In this document: positions 21,705-29,817 of the stretch, in pieces
Layout: the number at the start of each line of letters is the position of its first letter
Position numbering within the stretch: position 1 is the first letter of the stretch
Source of the DNA: Candidatus Magasanikiibacteriota bacterium
Lineage (GTDB): Bacteria; Patescibacteriota; Patescibacteriia; Magasanikbacterales; GWA2-37-8
DNA length: 36,643 nt
Assembly (NCBI GenBank): GCA_943359595.1
Contig: CALRIA010000005.1
Location: forward strand, 1 to 36,643
Direction: 5' to 3'
Notes under the pieces: model-generated
The model's database searches: none
What the model was told of the DNA's origin: nothing
Seen by the model: the letters and a program-made list of their open reading frames with translations, nothing else
Made by a program: the position numbers and the translations under genes

Positions 21705-23759
21705 ATGTCAAAATTAGTTATTGTAGAGTCACCGGCTAAAGCTAAAACAATCAGCAAATTCTTGGGTAAAAGCTTTGTAGTTAAGTCTTCTTTTGGGCAT
21801 GTCCGCGATCTGCCAAAAAGCAAAATGGGGATTGATATCGAACACAATTTTGAACCACAATATATCAACAGTCGAGACAAAAGCAAGGTAATTAAAGAAT
21901 TAAAAGACGCGGCCAAAAAAACTAGTGATATCCTATTCGCTACCGATGAGGATCGAGAAGGAGAAGCTATTTCTTGGCATTTAGCGCAAGTATTGGGTGT
22001 CGATCCAGAAAAAGCCCAACGTATTGCTTTTCATGAAATTACCAAAACCGCCATCGAACATGCTATCGCCAATCCGCGCGCTTTGGATCTAAAGATGGTC
22101 GACGCTCAACAAGCGCGTCGTATTTTGGATAGATTGGTAGGCTATGAATTATCACCATTTTTATGGCGTAAGGTGGCCAAAGGTTTGTCGGCCGGTCGTG
22201 TCCAAAGTGTGGCTATGCGTCTCACCGTCGAACGTGAACGGGAAATTTTAGATTTTAAACCGGAAGAATATTGGACTGTTGAAGGAATTTTTGAAAATAA
22301 AGAAAAAATAAATTTTGAGGCCAAGCTGTCCGCTACTCCAGAAAAAAAATTAGAGAAACTGGATATTAAAAATAAAGAAACGGCTGATAAAATATTCGCC
22401 GACCTTGTCGGTGTTTCTTACACTATCAACGCAGTGGAAAAGAAAAACAGCAAACGCAATCCCCCACCACCATTTACTACTTCATCACTACAGCAAGACG
22501 CCAACAACCGTTTGGGTTTTTCCGCCAAACAAACTATGCGTTTGGCACAACAATTATACGAAGGTGTAGATCTTGGATCCGAAGGTTCCGTAGGTCTGAT
22601 CACTTATATGCGTACTGACGCAGTCAATCTCTCTCAAAAATTTTTAACCGATGCTCACGCTGTTATCGCCGAAGAATTTGGTCAAAAATATAATTTAGAC
22701 AAACCACGTGCCTATACCAACAAAAGTAAAAATGCCCAAGAAGCACACGAAGCCATCCGTCCAACTGAAGCCAAACGTACTCCAGCTATAGTGGAGCCAT
22801 TTTTAGAAAAGAACCAATTCAAATTATACGAACTAATCTGGCGTCGTGCTATGGGCACTCAGATGGCCGCAGCTGACGTTGCATCCACTGGCGCTAATAT
22901 TATCTCCACCAACAATTATATCTTCCGTGCTACCGGTCAAACTATCGTTTTTGATGGTTTCTTAAAATTATATCCAGACAAAGGAAAAGATAACGCTCTT
23001 CCTAATTTAGAAAATGGTGAAAATGTAAACTGCCAAGAAATAAAAACTGAACAACACAGTACCGAACCACCGGCTCGTTACAACGATGCGGCATTGGTAA
23101 AAGCTCTTGAAGAATACGGCATTGGTCGTCCATCTACCTATGCTCCAACCATTGCGACCATCGAAGATCGTGGTTATGTTGAACGTGATGAAAAAAAACG
23201 ACTCAAACCACGCGAAGTCGCTTTTGTGGTTAATGATTTACTAGTAAAACATTTTCCAAATATTGTTGATTTTTCCTTTACTGCTCAGATGGAAGAAAAC
23301 TTTGATGCTATCGCTCGTGGTGAAAAAGAATGGCAGCCAGTGATTGCAGATTTTTATCACCCATTCAAAGAAAATTTAAAAATAAAAGACAAAGAAATTG
23401 CTCAAAAAGAAAAAATTCCTGATGAACCGACCGAGGAAGTTTGTGAAAAATGCGGAAAACCAATGGTCATAAAAAATGGACGCTTTGGTAAATTTATGGC
23501 CTGTACTGGTTATCCAGAATGTAAAACTACCAAAAATATTGACGTCGTTACCGGCGTAAAATGTCCAAAATGTTTAGAGGGTGATTTGGCGGAACGTCGT
23601 AGTAAACGTGGCAAAACATTTTATGGCTGCAACCGTTATCCAAAATGTGATTTTGCAGTTTGGGATAAACCCACCGGAGAAAAATGCGAAAAATGCGGTT
23701 CCTTACTAACCCAGACTTTCAAAGGAGAAATAAAATGTTCCAATAAGGAATGCAAATAA
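21705..23759 (+). CDS. topA: DNA topoisomerase I
   Basis: Type IA topoisomerase that relaxes negative supercoils. The 684 residues begin with the Toprim domain (MSKLVIVESPAKAKTI; DEDREGEAISWHL with the metal-binding acids around residue 81), continue through the four-domain core with the catalytic Tyr near residue 301 (GLITYMRTDAVNLS), and end in three zinc ribbons (from about residue 580): CEKCG...CTGYPEC, CPKC...CNRYPKC and CEKCG...CSNKEC. It is shorter than the E. coli enzyme (865) because of the shorter C-terminus, normal for many bacteria. The membrane protein gene follows with 1 base between. Confidence 0.98.
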   Translation: MSKLVIVESPAKAKTISKFLGKSFVVKSSFGHVRDLPKSKMGIDIEHNFEPQYINSRDKSKVIKELKDAAKKTSDILFATDEDREGEAISWHLAQVLGVDPEKAQRIAFHEITKTAIEHAIANPRALDLKMVDAQQARRILDRLVGYELSPFLWRKVAKGLSAGRVQSVAMRLTVEREREILDFKPEEYWTVEGIFENKEKINFEAKLSATPEKKLEKLDIKNKETADKIFADLVGVSYTINAVEKKNSKRNPPPPFTTSSLQQDANNRLGFSAKQTMRLAQQLYEGVDLGSEGSVGLITYMRTDAVNLSQKFLTDAHAVIAEEFGQKYNLDKPRAYTNKSKNAQEAHEAIRPTEAKRTPAIVEPFLEKNQFKLYELIWRRAMGTQMAAADVASTGANIISTNNYIFRATGQTIVFDGFLKLYPDKGKDNALPNLENGENVNCQEIKTEQHSTEPPARYNDAALVKALEEYGIGRPSTYAPTIATIEDRGYVERDEKKRLKPREVAFVVNDLLVKHFPNIVDFSFTAQMEENFDAIARGEKEWQPVIADFYHPFKENLKIKDKEIAQKEKIPDEPTEEVCEKCGKPMVIKNGRFGKFMACTGYPECKTTKNIDVVTGVKCPKCLEGDLAERRSKRGKTFYGCNRYPKCDFAVWDKPTGEKCEKCGSLLTQTFKGEIKCSNKECK

Positions 23760-23760
23760 T

Positions 23761-24243
23761 ATGGAGGAGGATTGGAAATTAAAAATTGATTCCACCAAAA
23801 ATCAACGTATCATTGGCGTAATAATTTTTTATTTTCTAATTACTTTTATCATCTCGCGATTAATGGTTTATCTAGTTATTGGTAAATGGCTACCAAACTT
23901 TTTTCTTAATATTCGCGGAGTACATATTCACCACTTTACTTATGGTGTATTTATATTAGTTTTGATTGGTTTTTATCTGATTATGCGTCGACCAGAAGCT
24001 GAATCAGAAATTTTTAAAATCTGCACTGCTTTCTACGGTATCGGACTTGGCCTAACTTTCGATGAATTTGGTATGTGGGTAAGGCTAGCTGACGAATATT
24101 GGCTACGTCAAAGCTATGACGCGGTGATAGTTATACTATTATTACTACTAAATATTGCTTATTATCGCCAAGTGTTCCATGGCGTTCGTGAAGTTGGCAA
24201 ACTGTTTAAAAAAATCTTTCTTCGATTGTTTTCCATGACCTGA
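23761..24243 (+). CDS. Small integral membrane protein with HIHHF motif
   Basis: A 160-residue protein with four hydrophobic segments: IIGVIIFYFLITFIISRLMV, TYGVFILVLIGFYLIM, ICTAFYGIGLGLTFDEFGMW (less hydrophobic, with FDEFG) and AVIVILLLLLNIAYY. The clusters GVHIHHFTYG and GLGLTFDEFGMWVRLADEYW contain His, Asp and Glu that could form a metal site in the membrane. I have the impression of a widespread conserved-hypothetical family, but cannot name it. The start is 1 base after the topA stop, so it is very likely in the topA operon. Confidence 0.8.
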   Translation: MEEDWKLKIDSTKNQRIIGVIIFYFLITFIISRLMVYLVIGKWLPNFFLNIRGVHIHHFTYGVFILVLIGFYLIMRRPEAESEIFKICTAFYGIGLGLTFDEFGMWVRLADEYWLRQSYDAVIVILLLLLNIAYYRQVFHGVREVGKLFKKIFLRLFSMT

Positions 24244-24246
24244 CAG

Positions 24247-24275
24247 TTGACAAACCTTATATTTTAAGCTATTGT
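24247..24275 (+). promoter_or_regulatory. Promoter of rplA
   Basis: Perfect TTGACA (24247-24252), 17-base spacer, TATTGT (24270-24275), placed 3 bases after the upstream stop codon. The leader would be about 70 nt. Confidence 0.75.
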
Positions 24276-24289
24276 TAGAGTATATTAAC

Positions 24290-24324
24290 GGTGGGATCTC
24301 GACCACTCGAGAGTTTGTACCACT
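24290..24324 (+). promoter_or_regulatory. rplA leader hairpin, candidate L1-binding site
   Basis: In the leader two stems are separated by an asymmetric internal loop: GGTGG/CCACT outside, TCTCGA/TCGAGA inside with a CCAC loop, GA on the 5' side and GTTTGTA on the 3' side. Ribosomal protein L1 is known to repress its own mRNA through an internal-loop hairpin that mimics its 23S site. A second small hairpin (AATCGC/GCGATT around 24327-24342) and a run of A follow before the ATG. Binding is inferred from position and shape only. Confidence 0.45.
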
Positions 24325-24351
24325 AAAATCGCAATTGCGATTAAAAAAAAT

Positions 24352-25038
24352 ATGATTAAATTAACAAAACGCATGGCTGCAATTTCAGCCAAAATAGACA
24401 AGAATAAGGTCTATTCCCTAGACGAGGCAATTGCGCTAATCAAAGAAACTTCTGGTGTAAAATTTGACGCCAGTGTCGAAATCCATGCTCATTTAGGTAT
24501 TGATCCAAAAAAAGGCGACCAATTGATTCGTGCCACTGTAGTTTTACCACACGGTATTGGCAAAACCAAAAAAGTAGCTGTTTTTGTTTCCAGTGAAAAA
24601 GAAAAAGAAGCCAAAGAATCCGGTGCTGATGTAATCTATACTGAAGAAGGAATCAAAAAAATCAAAGATACTGGTAAAATTGATTTTGAAGTAGCTGTTA
24701 CCACACCAGATATGATGCCTAAATTGGCCGCTATAGCTAAAGTACTTGGTCCAAAAGGTTTGATGCCTAGTCCAAAAACTGAAACCGTCGGACCAAACAT
24801 CAAAAAAATGGTAGAAGAATTAAAAAGAGGTAAAGTCACTTTTAAAAATGATGACACTGCTAATATCCATCAGATTGTAGGAAAAGTGAGTTTCGATGAC
24901 GCTAAATTAAAAGAAAATTTATCGGCTTTTCTAGAAGCCTTAAAAAAATCACGACCGACAACAATCAAAGGATCATTCATAAAAAACTTAGTCCTTTGTT
25001 CTACGATGGGGCCGTCAATAAGAATCAACGAGAACTAA
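24352..25038 (+). CDS. rplA: 50S ribosomal protein uL1
   Basis: Forms the mobile stalk that guides E-site tRNA out of the ribosome. The 228 residues are normal length, with the signature [48 protein letters not shown] and [20 protein letters not shown]. The usual upstream partner rplK is not here; the gene is monocistronic, with its own promoter, leader hairpin and strong terminator. Some Candidate Phyla Radiation lineages lack uL1, so its presence helps placement. Confidence 0.98.
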   Translation: MIKLTKRMAAISAKIDKNKVYSLDEAIALIKETSGVKFDASVEIHAHLGIDPKKGDQLIRATVVLPHGIGKTKKVAVFVSSEKEKEAKESGADVIYTEEGIKKIKDTGKIDFEVAVTTPDMMPKLAAIAKVLGPKGLMPSPKTETVGPNIKKMVEELKRGKVTFKNDDTANIHQIVGKVSFDDAKLKENLSAFLEALKKSRPTTIKGSFIKNLVLCSTMGPSIRINEN

Positions 25039-25042
25039 ACTT

Positions 25043-25068
25043 AACACCCCTCATTATTGAGGGGTGTT
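25043..25068 (+). terminator. Terminator after rplA
   Basis: Perfect 11-bp stem AACACCCCTCA/TGAGGGGTGTT with a 4-base loop, then a T-run. A classic intrinsic terminator, 4 bases after the rplA stop. Confidence 0.95.
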
Positions 25069-25083
25069 TTTTTTAAAAAATTT

Positions 25084-26097
25084 ATGCTGATTTTTGCAAC
25101 TGTTGGCCACACTACACTTGCCGAAGACCAAATTAGAAAAATTGTATTAGCTGGTGCTGATGTAATTAGATATAATTTTGCTTATCGAAATATAAGTGAA
25201 AATATTGAATTGGTATGTACGGCTCAAAGAATAATCGAAGAATTAAATTCCTCAGCGCAAATTTTAATAGACTTTCCTCTAAACAAAATTCGTCTAGGAG
25301 ATTTTGATATAAAAATTTTTGCAGTAAGAGAAAATCAAGAATTAATTCTAAAGTCCGCGCCTTTCTCGCCAAATTGTTATGAATATATCCCGGTCGACAC
25401 TCAATTACTGGGACAAAAAGTATACGTTGATCAAACTATAACCATTGGGGATGGTGAAATATCGATGCAAGTGATTGAAATTTTAAATACCGACACCATT
25501 AAAGTAAAGATTTTAAATAATGGAGTAATAAATTACATCAAAACATTCAATTGCAAATATCGAATTTCTGAAGAAGTTATCTTAAAATTATACGACGAAA
25601 CGCTAGAAAAAATTAGTATGATCGGGCCTGACAAAATTGCCATATCTTTTATTAATTTTGAAACTAATGAAAAAATAAAACAATTAATTTTATCGAAAAA
25701 CATACAACCAAAAGTAATTATTAAAATTGAATACGGAATAAATGAAAGTGAACTAGAAAAAATTTGTTTAGATAATTTCTACAACGCTATTCTGATTGAT
25801 CGAGGTGAACTAGGAGTAAATGAACCGTTTGAAAAATTAGGTTATTATCAAGATTTAATCATCAAAACCGCCAAAAAATTCAATAAACGAATAATAGTAT
25901 CGACCCAAATTTTGGAAAGTACGATTTATAATTATATACCGTCACGCTCAGATATCAATGATTTAACTGAAATTATTCGCTCTGGAGTTGATGGAATAAT
26001 GTTTTGTATGGAAACATCTTCCTCCATACGGCCAGCTTATCCCATTTCAGTTGCAAAAAAAATTATTTTGGAAATACAGAGTCATAAAAAAATATGA
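25084..26097 (+). CDS. Pyruvate kinase-like protein lacking the C-terminal domain
   Basis: The 337-residue product has the pyruvate kinase layout without the ~120-residue regulatory C-domain. Residues near the N-terminus (IFATVGHTT, GADVIRYNFAYR) match the kinase opening (normally 'CTIGPAS' and 'ARLNFSHG'), but key bases of the fold are altered. A B-domain-like part follows (residues ~95-170), then VIIKIEYG in the place of the catalytic Lys/Glu strand, IDRGELGVN (usually ARGDLGVE), STQILEST and a 'MFCMETSS' segment (usually MLSGETA). The metal ligand Asp is a Glu here. I chose ATG 25084, since an earlier start would lie in the rplA terminator. Its stop overlaps the next ATG (ATGA). Activity as pyruvate kinase is doubtful. 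Confidence 0.8.
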   Translation: MLIFATVGHTTLAEDQIRKIVLAGADVIRYNFAYRNISENIELVCTAQRIIEELNSSAQILIDFPLNKIRLGDFDIKIFAVRENQELILKSAPFSPNCYEYIPVDTQLLGQKVYVDQTITIGDGEISMQVIEILNTDTIKVKILNNGVINYIKTFNCKYRISEEVILKLYDETLEKISMIGPDKIAISFINFETNEKIKQLILSKNIQPKVIIKIEYGINESELEKICLDNFYNAILIDRGELGVNEPFEKLGYYQDLIIKTAKKFNKRIIVSTQILESTIYNYIPSRSDINDLTEIIRSGVDGIMFCMETSSSIRPAYPISVAKKIILEIQSHKKI

Positions 26098-27170
26098 CAC
26101 CTACAAAAAAAGTGCCCTCAATAACTGAATGGCTTTCGGAAATTAATTACAAACAACTGGACGTCTTTAGGCGCGAAGATGCCGAAAAACGCGATCGTTT
26201 AGAATTGTTAAACAAGATTATTGGATTACCCTATTTAAAAGCTTATAAATTTACACTATCTGAAGTGCTAAATCATAGTATACGATTTGAAAAATTATTA
26301 TCTGCATCTGGTAATACTAAATTTTTATTTAAACTTTTACCAACTTATTCAAAATTACCAAAATTACGTACTAGAGATAAAAATTTAAAACATTGTGTAC
26401 AGTGGCTAAAAAAACAGAAAATTGACGACGATAAATATAAAATTGAAATAGTCCCAATAGATAAAAATGAAAAAAATTCTGCGGTTTTTTGTGTTAACAA
26501 AAATGGAATATGGGGAGAGATAATCAACGGTCCAATTTGGAATTTCTCTAAAGGTACTTACAAAAAACAACCAACAATATTTTCTTTTGATTTTAAAAAT
26601 TGGTATTTTTCTAGTCATAACAAATTGACTGAAAAATTTATTAAAAAAGCGATCAAAAAAATAAAAATAAAAAAAAATAGCCAAGTTAAAGCCCTTAAAA
26701 ATAAAATCGATATTGAAATTACCTCCCAAAATTATTTACAAGGATACTTTGAATGTATCCAACGAAGTAATGATTTACTTTTTGTTGATTACAACCGACG
26801 TTTATTCAAAATAATTGAAAAATCGCTAACAACTATTTCGCATGGGATTGATCTGTTGCACGGAACCTGTCTAGGCCCAGGAAAGGCTACTGGCAAAGCC
26901 GTGATAATCAAAAATTTAAATAAAAAAATAAATTTCCCAAATGGCTCAATTATAATATGTCACACCGCAAATTTTGAAATGTTACCTTATCTTAAAAAAG
27001 CTAGCGGCATAATAACTGAACGTGGTGCTGTGTTATCCCATGCAGCTATTGTCTGTAGAGAATTAAATATGCCATTTGTAGCCCATGTAAAAAACGCTAC
27101 TGAAAAGATAAAAAATGGTCAAAAAATTTTTATTGATGCTGATAAAGGGATTGTTAAAATAATAAAATAG
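26094..27170 (+). CDS. PEP-utiliser phosphohistidine-domain protein, paralog 1
   Basis: The 358-residue product ends in a swivelling phosphohistidine domain of the PEP synthase/pyruvate phosphate dikinase kind (residues ~265-358): GPGKATGKAVII, then GIITERGAVLSHAAIVCREL with the His that would be phosphorylated, MPFVAHVKNAT and GQKIFIDADKGIVKII. The first ~260 residues are of a family shared with the next gene (PSITEWLSEINY, LPKLRTRD, NKNGIWGEIINGP, DLLFVDYNRR) and, by eye, recall an ATP-grasp half, though this is tentative. It overlaps the pyruvate kinase-like gene by 4 bases (ATGA), implying coupled translation. Very lysine-rich and AT-rich. Confidence 0.85.
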   Translation: MTPTKKVPSITEWLSEINYKQLDVFRREDAEKRDRLELLNKIIGLPYLKAYKFTLSEVLNHSIRFEKLLSASGNTKFLFKLLPTYSKLPKLRTRDKNLKHCVQWLKKQKIDDDKYKIEIVPIDKNEKNSAVFCVNKNGIWGEIINGPIWNFSKGTYKKQPTIFSFDFKNWYFSSHNKLTEKFIKKAIKKIKIKKNSQVKALKNKIDIEITSQNYLQGYFECIQRSNDLLFVDYNRRLFKIIEKSLTTISHGIDLLHGTCLGPGKATGKAVIIKNLNKKINFPNGSIIICHTANFEMLPYLKKASGIITERGAVLSHAAIVCRELNMPFVAHVKNATEKIKNGQKIFIDADKGIVKIIK

Positions 27171-27177
27171 TCTAATT

Positions 27178-28260
27178 ATGAGCATCACCGAAATTATCGA
27201 CAATCAAATGCCTTCTTTGACTGAATGGTTAGAGAAAATTAATTTCATCCAAACTGAAGAATTTCGCAAGGAAGACAACACCAAACGCGATCGTTTGGAA
27301 ATTTTATTTCAAGAAATTGGTTTGGAATATGATCGCCCCGCCAGATTTATGGCCAGAGATTTAAAAGACAACACTTCAATATTTAAAAATTACTTAGATC
27401 AAGCTGGTGAGGAACAATGTGCTTTGCGTTTAATTCCAATTTCTGCTGGATTGCCAAAATTACGAGTACGTGGAAAAACTCTCAGAGAAAATTTGGTATG
27501 GTTTAAAAATCAAGATATTGATGCCGAACAATACAAAGTAGAAGTTGTGCCACACAGTGATTATTGCAAATATTCCGCTACTTTCCTAATTAACAATCAC
27601 GGTATTTTAGGAGAAATTATAAAGGGATTGCATTGGCAATTAACTCAAGGATTACATCAGGAACCGCCCATTTATTTTAGCTTTGATTTTCATAATTGGA
27701 CATTTTCTGCACTAGACAAAGAAGCTGAAAGATGGATTAAACAGGCAGTTGCCTCCCTTATAATCACACCAGACAAACAAAAAGATATCCAGAAAAAATT
27801 TGAGGCGGAATTTACCAGCCAAGGATATTTAAAAGGGTATTTTGAATTTGTTGTTTGGCCAAATGATAAAATTTTATTTATCGATTATAACCGTACTATT
27901 TATCGTTCATTAAAAGATGTTAAATCAAACGCTATACACTCAGACCTAGAATTATCAGGCATCTGCGCTAGCGCTGGAAAAGTATCTGGCACAGCTAAGA
28001 TAGTTTTGGATCCAAAAAATACTGACTTTTCTGAAGGAGATATTTTGATTTGTGCGATGACTCTAATTGATTATGTGCCACTCATGAAAAAAGCGGCTGG
28101 AATCATCACCGAACAAGGCAATATTTTGTCCCATGCGGCCATTGTCGCGCGTGAATTACACAAACCTTGTCTGGTGGGGGTAAAAAATGTATTGAGACAA
28201 ATTAAAAGCGGACAAAAGATTACTTTAGACGCAGACAATAGCCAGATAATTTTGAACTAA
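27178..28260 (+). CDS. PEP-utiliser phosphohistidine-domain protein, paralog 2
   Basis: A 360-residue paralog of the preceding gene with the same two-part layout. N-terminal family part: PSLTEWLEKINF, KRDRLEILFQEIGL, LPKLRVRGKTL, NNHGILGEIIKGLHWQLTQG, KILFIDYNR. C-terminal phosphohistidine domain: SAGKVSGTAKIVL, GIITEQGNILSHAAIVAREL with the candidate phosphorylated His, KPCLVGVKNVL, GQKITLDAD. It is less AT-biased and looks closer to a typical enzyme than paralog 1. It starts 7 bases after paralog 1 and ends before terminator 28281-28312. Confidence 0.87.
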   Translation: MSITEIIDNQMPSLTEWLEKINFIQTEEFRKEDNTKRDRLEILFQEIGLEYDRPARFMARDLKDNTSIFKNYLDQAGEEQCALRLIPISAGLPKLRVRGKTLRENLVWFKNQDIDAEQYKVEVVPHSDYCKYSATFLINNHGILGEIIKGLHWQLTQGLHQEPPIYFSFDFHNWTFSALDKEAERWIKQAVASLIITPDKQKDIQKKFEAEFTSQGYLKGYFEFVVWPNDKILFIDYNRTIYRSLKDVKSNAIHSDLELSGICASAGKVSGTAKIVLDPKNTDFSEGDILICAMTLIDYVPLMKKAAGIITEQGNILSHAAIVARELHKPCLVGVKNVLRQIKSGQKITLDADNSQIILN

Positions 28261-28280
28261 TTTTTAGCTCAACTAAGACA

Positions 28281-28312
28281 AAAAATAGCTATTGGCAACG
28301 GTGGCTATTTTT
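28281..28312 (+). terminator. Terminator after the PEP-utiliser cluster
   Basis: Stem AAAAATAGC/GCTATTTTT continued inward by further pairs (three T-G) to a GCAA tetraloop. The T-G pairs favour the plus strand. It separates the PEP cluster from the nucleotide operon. Confidence 0.8.
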
Positions 28313-28346
28313 GTTAAAATAACAGTGAAATTATAACCTATATTTT

Positions 28347-28814
28347 ATGTTAACAGCAAGAGAAAATGCTATTTCTTGGGATGAATGCTTTATGCGTATG
28401 GCCCATGTGATTTCCGAGAGATCAAAAGACCCTAGCACCCAGGTAGGAGCCGTAATTGCCGATATCCAGAACGTGGTATTAGGATTAGGCTATAACGGTT
28501 TTCCACGTGGCATTGAAAGCGATCAACTACCTTGGGAACGTGAAGGAACTTTTGCAGATACTAAATACGCTTATGTTTGTCACGCCGAAGAAAATGCTAT
28601 TTACAACGCCAACCAAAAAGTGCACGGCTCCAAAATTTATTGCACCTTATTCCCTTGTAATGAATGTGCTAAAACCCTAATCCAAAATGGCATCACCGAA
28701 GTGATTTACGAAAATGATAAGTACCACGACGTGGACACCTTCGTAGCCGCTCGTCGTTTGCTAGATGCCGCTGGAATTAAATACCGCCAATACCTATCTG
28801 ATTCGTCTAAATAA
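28347..28814 (+). CDS. dCMP deaminase (ComEB-type)
   Basis: Zinc enzyme that converts dCMP to dUMP, the substrate of thymidylate synthase. The 155 residues contain the deaminase signatures CHAEENAIYNA (zinc His and catalytic Glu) and LFPCNECAKTLIQ (two zinc Cys), with the dCMP-type insert around the first motif (GYNGFPRGIE). It opens a tight run of pyrimidine genes. It may have its own promoter in the AT-rich 34 bases after the terminator (TATAAC near 28336), but this is weak. Start ATG 28347 has no SD. Confidence 0.93.
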   Translation: MLTARENAISWDECFMRMAHVISERSKDPSTQVGAVIADIQNVVLGLGYNGFPRGIESDQLPWEREGTFADTKYAYVCHAEENAIYNANQKVHGSKIYCTLFPCNECAKTLIQNGITEVIYENDKYHDVDTFVAARRLLDAAGIKYRQYLSDSSK

Positions 28815-28825
28815 ACAACAACCCT

Positions 28826-29377
28826 ATGGCAAAATTAATTATTGGCATCGTTGGAGAAAATGCCGCCGGCAAAACGACAGCGACTGAATATTTAAAAAAC
28901 AAATTCAACGCCGTTACTTTTCGATTTTCTGATATGCTCTATGATATCTTAAAAAGAATGTATATCGAACCAAACAGAGGCAATTTACAGATGATTTCCA
29001 CAATTTTGCGCCAAAATTTTGGCGACGATATCATGTCCAAAGTTATCGCTAAAGATGCCAAAAATTCCACCTCGGAAATTATTATTACTGAAGGTGTACG
29101 TCGACCAAGTGACGTCCCCTATCTCAAAGAATTGTCCAACTTTATTCTAATTTACATCAAAGCCGACGAACAAACACGTTTTTCCCGCTTGGCTAATCGT
29201 GGTGAAAAACCAGACGATGCCATCAAAACTTGGGAAGATTTTCAGAAAGAAGGTTTACAAGAATCAGAACAACAAATTTTGGCGATTGCGCAAACTGCTA
29301 ATTCCACAATTGACAATAACGGCTCTCTTGAAGAGACTTATGCCCAGTTAGATAAAATTGTTGCTCAATATTTATAA
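28826..29377 (+). CDS. P-loop nucleoside/nucleotide kinase-like protein
   Basis: The 183-residue product has a P loop at the N-terminus (IGIVGENAAGKTTATEYL, residues ~5-22), a substrate-lid area with FRFSDMLYDIL, IIITEGVRRPSDV in the Walker B position, and a lid-like Arg-rich stretch (TRFSRLANRGE). This layout resembles dephospho-CoA kinase and deoxynucleotide monophosphate kinase relatives. Its place among dTMP synthesis genes suggests a nucleotide monophosphate as substrate, but which one cannot be told. dut starts 2 bases after its stop codon. Confidence 0.8.
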   Translation: MAKLIIGIVGENAAGKTTATEYLKNKFNAVTFRFSDMLYDILKRMYIEPNRGNLQMISTILRQNFGDDIMSKVIAKDAKNSTSEIIITEGVRRPSDVPYLKELSNFILIYIKADEQTRFSRLANRGEKPDDAIKTWEDFQKEGLQESEQQILAIAQTANSTIDNNGSLEETYAQLDKIVAQYL

Positions 29378-29378
29378 T

Positions 29379-29813
29379 ATGCAAGTTTTAATCAAGCGCC
29401 TCGATAAATCTCTCCCCCTCCCCCGGTATCATACTTCCGGTTCGGTAGCTTTTGATTTTTCAGCGCGCATTGAATCTACTGTGAGGCCAAAACAAATCGC
29501 TCGCATTCCCTCAGGATTAATTATTGGTACACCAACTGGCTATGTCCTCACTTTAGCTGCCCGCTCCAGTTTGGCCGCCAAAAAAGGCCTAATGTTGGCC
29601 AATGGTATTGGGACTATCGACAGTGACTACTGCGGACCAGAAGACGAAATTTTGATTTCTGTATACAATTTTACTGATCAAATTGTCACTGTAGAAAAAG
29701 GCGAACGCATCGCTCAAGGTATGTTTTTAAAAGTAGAACAAGGGGAATGGAAAGAAGTCGATGAGATTACCGAAAAATCCCGTGGTGGTTTTGGTAGTAC
29801 GGGAGATAAATAA
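29379..29813 (+). CDS. dut: dUTP diphosphatase
   Basis: Hydrolyses dUTP to dUMP and pyrophosphate, keeping uracil out of DNA and feeding thymidylate synthase. The 144 residues show the five trimeric dUTPase motifs, some altered: SGSVAFDFSA (motif 1, usually with AGYDL), LAARSSLA (motif 2), NGIGTIDSDYCG (motif 3 with the catalytic Asp), KGERIAQGMF (motif 4) and RGGFGSTGDK (motif 5, the flexible Gly/Ser tail). I chose ATG 29379; an in-frame start at 29358 would overlap the kinase gene. The next gene starts 4 bases after its stop. Confidence 0.95.
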   Translation: MQVLIKRLDKSLPLPRYHTSGSVAFDFSARIESTVRPKQIARIPSGLIIGTPTGYVLTLAARSSLAAKKGLMLANGIGTIDSDYCGPEDEILISVYNFTDQIVTVEKGERIAQGMFLKVEQGEWKEVDEITEKSRGGFGSTGDK

Positions 29814-29817
29814 ATAT

